Shown piece after piece: positions 1-3,635 of a DNA stretch of 6,160 nt. Position 1 is the first letter of the stretch. Each line of letters opens with the position of its first letter. This DNA comes from Bacteroidota bacterium (GTDB lineage Bacteria; Bacteroidota; Ignavibacteria; Ignavibacteriales; Ignavibacteriaceae), in the NCBI GenBank assembly GCA_021790055.1, contig JAJYIL010000196.1, positions 1-6,160 on the forward strand, in the 5' to 3' direction. Below the pieces are notes generated by a model. That model did no database searches. It was not told the origin of the DNA and saw only the letters and a program-made list of their open reading frames with translations. Both the position numbers and the translations under genes were made by a program.

Positions 1-236
1 TTCTTCCAATCCTTTAATGCTTTAGAGTAATCCGAAATTAAACCATTATTAAAGCAGCATTCATCTATTAAGCTATCACAAGTTTTCCAAACACCTAAGA
101 GCCAGACAATATTTATTCCTTTATTAGCAAGGTTTTCAAAAAATTCGAGCGGGGCGTCGGCAAGTGTAATCCCTTTTCCGTATCTTTTTATCCAGACACG
201 CGTATTTATCTCATATAATTTCGGATTCAGCATCAT
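1..236 (-). CDS. GH13 alpha-amylase-family glycoside hydrolase, N-terminal part (cut by window edge)
   Basis: The minus strand reads 78 codons from an ATG at 236 without a stop and leaves the window at position 1, so only the N-terminus is visible. Residues 7-15 (LYEINTRVW) and 42-51 (NIVWLLGVWK) match my recollection of the opening beta-strands of a GH13-like (alpha-amylase superfamily) catalytic barrel, a branch whose proteins start 'LYxINTRVWL' and continue 'VWLxGVWxTG'. The catalytic Asp and Glu would lie beyond the edge, so activity cannot be judged. Two adjacent ATG codons (236 and 233) are possible starts. An in-frame TGA 15 nt upstream of the first excludes a longer ATG-initiated protein. 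It lies 79 nt downstream of the phosphogluconolactonase stop on the same strand, so the two may be cotranscribed. Substrate is unknown. Confidence 0.7.
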   Translation of the reverse strand, partial: MMLNPKLYEINTRVWIKRYGKGITLADAPLEFFENLANKGINIVWLLGVWKTCDSLIDECCFNNGLISDYSKALKDWK

Positions 237-315
237 TTCGCATATCAATCATATTTGATAATCTTGAACAAAAATAAAGCAATAAATTGAATGCGTAAAT
301 ATTGGGATAAAAATG

Positions 316-1041
316 TTATAAATAAAATGCAGCTTCCTTGTCAACCATCCAATCCATTTCGCCGTAAGACGGTTTTATCTCTGCGGCAGGATAGCTTTTA
401 CTCGATGGAAGTTCTTTAATTATTTCAGAAAGTACTTTTGCTTTTTCTCTGCCGGTTACCATAAAGGTAATTCTCATCGCATTACACAGGACTTCTTTTG
501 TCAACGAAATTCTCTTTTGTCCGCTCTGTGGATGTTGCGCGATGCCGGCAATATTAGAATATAAAAAAAGAAAATTCTTTCCGGGGAATAAAGAAGCTGT
601 GTGCCCGTCTTCGCCCATGCCGAGAAGAACCCGGTCAAACTGCGGCAGGTCGTTGTTGTCAAACTGAAGCGTATGTTCTATCTCGTTTGAATACCTGATT
701 ACTTCGGTTCTCGGTTCGACTTCTCCGTGTATGCGATGTATGTTTTCACCGGGTACCGGAACAAGACTGAAAAGATAATGATTTGCGGTACCGTAATTAC
801 TTTGCGAGTCGCCGGGAGGAACGCATCTTTCATCGCACCAAAAGAAATGAATTTTATTCCACGCTATTTTTTCTTTGAATGGCGCATTGGCAAGGTATCT
901 AAAAAGAATGTTTGGTGTACTGCCTCCGGAGATGGCAATAAAGTAGTCGCCCGGTTTTTGAGCGACAGCATCGAATAATTCTTCGGAAAGCTTTTGCGCA
1001 AGCTTATCGGGTGTTTCAAAAATTTTAATGTCTCTGTTCAT
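316..1041 (-). CDS. pgl: 6-phosphogluconolactonase
   Basis: This enzyme hydrolyses 6-phospho-D-glucono-1,5-lactone to 6-phosphogluconate, the second step of the oxidative pentose phosphate pathway, in the cytoplasm. The 241-residue length is normal for the short SOL/DevB-type family. Family signatures are visible in order: ISGGSTP at 37-43 (phosphate-binding loop), FFWCDERCVPP at 66-76, GMGEDGHTASLFPG at 141-154, and the C-terminal PAAEI at 218-222 followed by WMVDKEAA at 231-238. There is no signal peptide. The ATG at 1041 places the N-terminus at the usual distance from SGGSTP. No clear Shine-Dalgarno sequence precedes it. The GH13-family gene follows on the same strand after 79 nt. Neither glucose-6-phosphate dehydrogenase (zwf) nor 6-phosphogluconate dehydrogenase (gnd) is visible next to it, although these often neighbour pgl. 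Confidence 0.95.
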   Translation of the reverse strand: MNRDIKIFETPDKLAQKLSEELFDAVAQKPGDYFIAISGGSTPNILFRYLANAPFKEKIAWNKIHFFWCDERCVPPGDSQSNYGTANHYLFSLVPVPGENIHRIHGEVEPRTEVIRYSNEIEHTLQFDNNDLPQFDRVLLGMGEDGHTASLFPGKNFLFLYSNIAGIAQHPQSGQKRISLTKEVLCNAMRITFMVTGREKAKVLSEIIKELPSSKSYPAAEIKPSYGEMDWMVDKEAAFYL

Positions 1042-1125
1042 GTAGAAAATAATTTTGCCGAAAAAACTAAATCATTTTAGACTTAATCCGGGCGTTTTTA
1101 ATCACAATAATATAAACTTTATTGA

Positions 1126-1154
1126 AAAATAGAAGTGCTTTCGTGAGTTTTCAA
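1126..1154 (-). promoter_or_regulatory. Possible sigma70-type promoter for pgl
   Basis: Read on the minus strand, TTGAAA (1154-1149) and TATTTT (1131-1126) are separated by 17 nt, giving a leader of roughly 75-80 nt to the pgl ATG. The match is moderate and the region is AT-rich, so chance matches are expected. If the organism uses the Bacteroidota-type promoter consensus instead, this call would be wrong. Confidence 0.3.
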
Positions 1155-1155
1155 T

Positions 1156-1203
1156 TTGCTAAATTGTTTTATTGCTAAATTGCTATCAACAATTTAACAA
1201 TTT
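1156..1203. repeat. Cluster of short AT-rich direct and inverted repeats upstream of the membrane-protein gene
   Basis: The 11-mer TTGCTAAATTG occurs at 1156-1166 and 1172-1182, 16 bp apart. The 8-mer AACAATTT is tandemly repeated at 1188-1203. TAAATTGTT (1160-1168) and AACAATTTA (1188-1196) are perfect inverted repeats of 9 bp, so a hairpin with a 19-nt loop is possible. It lies immediately upstream of the start at 1209 and could be a regulator site or a low-complexity spacer. Nothing in the sequence decides between these. Confidence 0.5.
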
Positions 1204-1208
1204 ATAAA

Positions 1209-1979
1209 ATGAAACAATCTATAATACTCTGGATAGCTGCCGGAATTATTACATTTATCGCGGGCTACATACAAAGCGTTACTTCACCTCTATACCCTAT
1301 AAACGGGACAATAAATCTGGATAAAGGTTACGAAGCTTCCTTTAGGTTTGATAAAGTATTCCACGGTAAAGGAGATTACCAGGTATTAGTTGTATCGGAT
1401 AAAAAGAATTTATCCGGCGTTCTTAAATGGCGCGTAAAATCAGATTCGGCAAAGTGGCAGAATATCCGTCTGAAGAATAACAACGGCGCACTTATTGCAG
1501 CCATCCCTCACCAGAAGCCGTTAACCGATATTGAGTACAGAGTTATTTTAAATGATGGAGACAAGAAGGTAAGCGTACCCGAAAGCGTAAATGCAAGCCT
1601 TCAGTTTCTTGGATTTGTTCCCCCCGAAATTTTCCAATTTTATTATATGACACTTTTCGCAGGAATTCTTCTCGCAATTAGAACCGGTTTGGAAATTTTC
1701 CGGGACAAGCCCAGAATTAAAATGTATACCATCTTTACCTTGATTTCATTTTTCTCTTTCACTCTGGTTTTTAGTACGGTAAAAAAAGGATGTGAACTCG
1801 GTATAATCGGGGGAACAAGAGCAGCATCTATGCAGGATCTGTTTCCAAGCGCGCCGGTATTACTCTTTGCCGCATGGATTGCTGCGCTCATTTTAATCTT
1901 TAATACAAGAAGATCTAAAATGTGGGCGGTTGTTTCCTCCTTGATTACAGTAATTATTTTTTTCGCCGGAAAGTTTTAG
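1209..1979 (+). CDS. Hypothetical membrane protein with an extracytoplasmic N-terminal domain and four C-terminal TM segments
   Basis: I do not recognise this 256-residue protein. Visible features are a hydrophobic N-terminal helix (about residues 5-23, a signal anchor or uncleaved signal). A polar region of about 115 residues follows (25-140), rich in alternating hydrophobic/charged residues that suggest a beta-sandwich, with ILRL-type strands and several Lys/Asp pairs. Four further hydrophobic segments lie at about 143-160, 171-190, 214-231 and 238-254. Positive charges around 157-171 (RTGLEIFRDKPRIK) and 233-237 (TRRSK) fit cytoplasmic loops, which would put the 25-140 domain outside the cytoplasm. 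The start ATG at 1209 has no Shine-Dalgarno sequence but is the first codon before the hydrophobic helix. The stop TAG (1977-1979) overlaps the convergent phosphatase stop by 4 bp. It is likely a real gene because the membrane pattern is coherent and the reverse frame is not. Function is unknown. Confidence 0.8.
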   Translation: MKQSIILWIAAGIITFIAGYIQSVTSPLYPINGTINLDKGYEASFRFDKVFHGKGDYQVLVVSDKKNLSGVLKWRVKSDSAKWQNIRLKNNNGALIAAIPHQKPLTDIEYRVILNDGDKKVSVPESVNASLQFLGFVPPEIFQFYYMTLFAGILLAIRTGLEIFRDKPRIKMYTIFTLISFFSFTLVFSTVKKGCELGIIGGTRAASMQDLFPSAPVLLFAAWIAALILIFNTRRSKMWAVVSSLITVIIFFAGKF

Positions 1980-2740
1980 CTGTTAAGAATTTCTAATACC
2001 TTTCGGTGCAGATAAGGTGTCGCCGCAATTATACTATTTCCTTTGGCAGCATCATCGCCGTGATAATCTGTAATAATTCCTCCGGCGCCTTTTACGATCG
2101 GTATCAGCGCCATCAAATCCCAGATGTTCATAATTGGATCTATCATTATATCGGCATAGCCGGTTGTAAGAAGGTAGTAGCCGTAACAGTCCCCCCAGTT
2201 GCGGTACAGCTTTACATTGTTCATTAGAGTTTCAAACTTGCTAATATCCTGGTACTTTTTAATATTCAAATGATCTGTAGTAAGAAGAGTAGCATCCGAA
2301 AGGCTTTCAAAATTTCTTACGCGCGTTTGTACACCGTTCAATTCGCAAGATTCATTATCTCCGATAAGGAATTCGTCAAGAACAGGTTGATTTATAACAC
2401 CGAGGATTGGTTCACCGTTCTTTACAAGCGCAATAAGAGTCCCGAACGTAACCGTTCCACTGATAAAGCTTTTTGTTCCATCTATAGGATCCAGTATCCA
2501 TTTATATTCTGCATTGGGATTATGCTCTCCGAATTCTTCGCCTACTATGCCGTGGTCGGGAAACTCAAACATAATTTCGTCTCTCATCAAATCTTCGGCT
2601 TTTTTATCTGCAATAGTTACCGGAGAGGAATCAATTTTCGAATCTATTGACACCGGGGTACGGAAATACCCGCAGATTATGTTGCCGCTAATATCTGCAA
2701 GATGCCTTGCAAAGGATTTGAATCTATCTAAGTCGCTCAT
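1976..2740 (-). CDS. hisN: Histidinol-phosphatase, inositol monophosphatase family
   Basis: This is a metal-dependent phosphatase of the IMPase/FBPase fold, 254 residues, full length and cytoplasmic. The metal-binding set is complete: Asp45 (TIADKKAE), Glu68 (GEEFG), Asp84 and Asp87 (the LDPIDGT motif at 83-89) and Asp208 (WDLMA at 207-211). The stretch 87-103 (DGTKSFISG followed by FGTLIAL), GVINQP at 114-119 and NWGDCYGY at 181-188 resemble the HisN-type subfamily that dephosphorylates L-histidinol phosphate in histidine biosynthesis, more than true inositol phosphatases. No other his genes are visible, so the substrate assignment rests on these motifs; a general IMPase or a phosphatase for another small sugar phosphate is the alternative. 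The ATG at 2740 gives the usual N-terminal length. No Shine-Dalgarno sequence is seen. Its TAA overlaps the stop of the convergent membrane-protein gene, so there is no room for an intergenic terminator. Confidence 0.88.
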   Translation of the reverse strand: MSDLDRFKSFARHLADISGNIICGYFRTPVSIDSKIDSSPVTIADKKAEDLMRDEIMFEFPDHGIVGEEFGEHNPNAEYKWILDPIDGTKSFISGTVTFGTLIALVKNGEPILGVINQPVLDEFLIGDNESCELNGVQTRVRNFESLSDATLLTTDHLNIKKYQDISKFETLMNNVKLYRNWGDCYGYYLLTTGYADIMIDPIMNIWDLMALIPIVKGAGGIITDYHGDDAAKGNSIIAATPYLHRKVLEILNS

Positions 2741-2838
2741 TTACAAACTTTTTTCAATTAATATTTTATTAGCAAATATAAATTTAACAATTCGGGGAGA
2801 AAGTATTACAATAAAAGTTGAAGTAGTGAGAGAATTCT

Positions 2839-2867
2839 TTGTCATATAAGTGAAGAATTGATATATT
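2839..2867 (+). promoter_or_regulatory. Sigma70-like promoter for tRNA-Ser and the GIY-YIG gene
   Basis: TTGTCA (2839-2844) and TATATT (2862-2867) are separated by exactly 17 nt. Transcription would start near 2874, about 20 nt before the tRNA 5' end, which is typical for a tRNA gene. Otherwise the 154-nt gap 2741-2894 shows only AT-rich sequence. This is the best promoter match in the window. Because the GIY-YIG ATG is only 4 nt beyond the tRNA, this promoter probably serves both. Confidence 0.55.
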
Positions 2868-2894
2868 TACACCTCAAAAATTCTAATGATTTTC

Positions 2895-2981
2895 GGAGAG
2901 TTGGCAGAGCGGTTGAATGCGGCGGTCTTGAAAACCGTTAAGGATGCAAGTCCTTCCGGGGTTCGAATCCCTGACTCTCCG
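2895..2981 (+). tRNA. tRNA-Ser (UGA anticodon)
   Basis: The 87-nt class II tRNA folds completely. The 7-bp acceptor stem is GGAGAGT (2895-2901) with ACTCTCC (2974-2980), followed by discriminator G at 2981. The anticodon loop CTTGAAA (2927-2933) carries anticodon TGA at 2929-2931, reading UCA and other UCN codons. The long variable arm AAGGA/TCCTT, characteristic of tRNA-Ser, and a T-arm with TTCGAAT loop follow. The 3' CCA is not encoded (the next bases are CAAG), so it must be added by CCA nucleotidyltransferase. It is the only complete copy; two degenerate partial copies follow at 3225 and 3422. Confidence 0.97.
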
Positions 2982-3224
2982 CAAGATGTATTATGCATAC
3001 ATTATAAAAAGCCTTAAAGATGGGACCTTCTATAAAGGCTCATCTTCCGATTTAGACAAAAGACTTCTTTATCATAACTCAGGCAAATCAAAATATACTA
3101 AATCTAAAAGACCGTGGAAGCTTCACTATTTTGAATCTTTTACCACCAAGTCTGAAGCTATCAGAAGGGAACTATTTTTTAAGAGCATTGATGGTTATAA
3201 CTGGCTTAAGAAAAATAATATCAT
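2913..3224 (+). mobile_element. Putative 312-bp tRNA-Ser/GIY-YIG unit (copy A, intact)
   Basis: The sequence from the tRNA D-loop (TTGAATGCGG at 2913) recurs at 3225, immediately at the end of the nuclease reading frame, giving a unit of 312 bp: the 3' portion of tRNA-Ser plus the whole GIY-YIG gene. Removing this unit would rejoin the tRNA 5' part (2895-2912) to the tRNA 3' part at 3225. This is the arrangement left when an element that carries a tRNA 3' end inserts into a tRNA gene and rebuilds it. A simple tandem duplication followed by decay is the alternative. Unit boundaries are seen directly; mobility is inference. Confidence 0.5.
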
Positions 3225-3228
3225 TTGA
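2986..3228 (+). CDS. Small GIY-YIG nuclease, tRNA-linked
   Basis: An 80-residue single-domain GIY-YIG protein of the YhbQ/UPF0213-like group. Motif positions are clear: YAYI at 3-6 (the GIY element, catalytic Tyr5), FYKG at 15-18 (the YIG element, Tyr16), Arg26 in DLDKRL, HNSG at 30-33, and Glu62 in IRRE, the metal-ligand position. The C-terminus FFKSIDGYNWLKKNNII is the usual end of this group, so the gene looks complete and catalytically competent. I chose ATG 2986 rather than the in-frame ATG at 2944, because the latter lies inside the tRNA and would add 14 residues encoded by the variable and T arms. Only 4 nt (CAAG) separate the tRNA from the start and there is no Shine-Dalgarno sequence. 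The TGA stop at 3226-3228 lies in the next, tRNA-derived repeat. A mobile or homing-type role is inferred from the array, not demonstrated. Confidence 0.88.
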   Translation: MYYAYIIKSLKDGTFYKGSSSDLDKRLLYHNSGKSKYTKSKRPWKLHYFESFTTKSEAIRRELFFKSIDGYNWLKKNNII

Positions 3229-3315
3229 ATGCGGCGGTCTTGCCGCATAGCGGTCGCTTCGCGAAAAACCGTTAAGGATGCAAGTCCTTCCGGGGTTCGA
3301 ATCCCTGACTCTCCG
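3225..3315 (+). pseudogene. Degenerate tRNA-Ser 3' fragment, copy B, interrupted in the anticodon loop
   Basis: Matches 2913-2981 of the intact tRNA at every base except for one clean 22-nt insertion (3243-3264) between the bases equivalent to anticodon positions 35 and 36. The 5' acceptor strand and half of the D-arm are absent, so no functional tRNA can form. The anticodon stem halves, variable arm, T-arm and 3' acceptor strand remain. It directly abuts the GIY-YIG stop codon and supplies it. Confidence 0.9.
3243..3264 (+). repeat. Double-hairpin element 1 (22 nt, anticodon-loop insertion)
   Basis: Two abutting 4-bp stems with 3-nt loops fill the insertion exactly: CCGC-ATA-GCGG (3243-3253) then TCGC-TTC-GCGA (3254-3264). 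Comparison with the intact tRNA fixes both ends unambiguously and shows no target-site duplication. It lies between the still-paired anticodon stem strands, so the RNA or single-stranded DNA could fold as a branched structure. Confidence 0.85.
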
Positions 3316-3319
3316 CAAG

Positions 3320-3394
3320 ATGTATTATGCATACATTATAAAAAGCCTTAAAGATGGGACCTTCTATAAAGGCTCATCTTCCGATGTGGTTTGA
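3320..3394 (+). pseudogene. Truncated GIY-YIG fragment, copy B
   Basis: The first 22 codons (3320-3385) are identical in DNA sequence to the intact gene, ending after SSSD in the GIY-YIG core. Homology then stops abruptly. Two unrelated codons (GTG GTT) and a TGA follow, the TGA being the first three bases of double-hairpin element 2. The catalytic Arg, His and Glu are lost, so no nuclease can be made. Confidence 0.85.
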
Positions 3395-3421
3395 GCCGGA
3401 GGCTCATCAGCCTTTGGCTGA
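3392..3421 (+). repeat. Double-hairpin element 2 (30 nt, at the copy B/copy C junction)
   Basis: Two abutting perfect 6-bp stems with 3-nt loops: TGAGCC-GGA-GGCTCA (3392-3406) and TCAGCC-TTT-GGCTGA (3407-3421). It has the same plan as the 22-nt elements: a purine-rich loop first, then a hairpin beginning TC, looped by TTT, and ending GA, but with longer stems. It sits between the broken end of the copy B nuclease fragment and the GAATGC that starts copy C, so here it marks a junction rather than a clean insertion. Confidence 0.85.
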
Positions 3422-3437
3422 GAATGCGGCGGTCTTG

Positions 3438-3459
3438 CCACATAGTGGTCGCTTTGCGA
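3438..3459 (+). repeat. Double-hairpin element 3 (22 nt, anticodon-loop insertion)
   Basis: CCAC-ATA-GTGG (3438-3448) followed by TCGC-TTT-GCGA (3449-3459), inserted at the same position as element 1. It differs from element 1 at three bases: element positions 3 (G to A) and 9 (C to T), which pair with each other, and loop position 18 (C to T). Confidence 0.85.
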
Positions 3460-3493
3460 AAAACCGTTAAGGATGTAAGTCCTTCCGGGGTTC

Positions 3494-3515
3494 TGGCAAA
3501 GCCATCACTTTGTGA
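3494..3515 (+). repeat. Double-hairpin element 4 (22 nt, T-loop insertion)
   Basis: TGGC-AAA-GCCA (3494-3504) followed by TCAC-TTT-GTGA (3505-3515), inserted between TTC and GAA of the T-loop. It has the same length, plan and orientation as elements 1 and 3 but largely different stem bases, and a different site. Flanks match the intact tRNA on both sides apart from one later substitution, with no target-site duplication. Confidence 0.85.
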
Positions 3516-3536
3516 GAATTCCTGTCTCTCCGCATG

Positions 3537-3635
3537 ATGTATTTCGCTAACATTATTAAAAGCCTTAAAGATGGGACCTTCTATAAAGGCTCATCTTCCG
3601 ATTTAGATACTACTTTATTTTACTATTTCAAATGA
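3537..3635 (+). pseudogene. Truncated GIY-YIG fragment, copy C
   Basis: An ATG-started frame encodes 32 residues. The first 24 align with the intact nuclease (MYFANIIKSLKDGTFYKG then SSSDLD), and DNA homology ends at 3607. The tail is unrelated sequence that reads antisense into the last codons of the GH3 gene before a TGA at 3633-3635. The Tyr5 of the GIY element is replaced by Asn, and all downstream catalytic residues are missing. It is treated as a dead remnant. Confidence 0.8.

Larger units (their letters stand above)
3422..3532 (+). pseudogene. Degenerate tRNA-Ser 3' fragment, copy C, interrupted twice
   Basis: Matches the intact tRNA from GAATGC (2915) to the discriminator, with two clean 22-nt insertions: one in the anticodon loop at 3438-3459, the same site as in copy B, and one in the T-loop at 3494-3515. 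There are also point changes in the variable arm (GCAAG to GTAAG), T-arm (GAATCC to GAATTC) and acceptor strand (GACTCTCC to GTCTCTCC). It is more diverged than copy B and cannot be a working tRNA. Confidence 0.9.

Noticed and set aside
1976..1979. Frameshift or truncation where the membrane-protein and phosphatase stops overlap
   Set aside because: Both proteins have complete, natural-looking C-termini; a 4-bp convergent overlap is ordinary.
2514..2849. 111-residue plus-strand frame over the 5' end of the phosphatase gene
   Set aside because: It is antisense to a clearly conserved phosphatase, with no recognisable domain; the same applies to the other plus-strand frames inside the pgl, hisN and GH3 genes.
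2944..2985. Longer GIY-YIG protein starting at the ATG inside the tRNA variable arm, adding 14 residues
   Set aside because: Those bases are fully accounted for by the tRNA variable arm, T-arm and acceptor stem, and the GIY-YIG domain starts naturally at 2986.
3392..3421. Rho-independent terminator for the nuclease or the GH3 gene
   Set aside because: The hairpins are GC-rich but no T-run follows on either strand, and near-identical structures occur inside tRNA loops.
3225..3532. Two additional functional tRNA-Ser genes
   Set aside because: Both lack the 5' acceptor strand and half of the D-arm, and have 22-nt insertions in the anticodon loop; copy C also has one in the T-loop.
2913..3607. 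CRISPR-like array because of repeated segments with intervening sequence
   Set aside because: The repeats are 139 nt or more, are recognisable tRNA and nuclease sequence, and there are no uniform spacers or cas genes.
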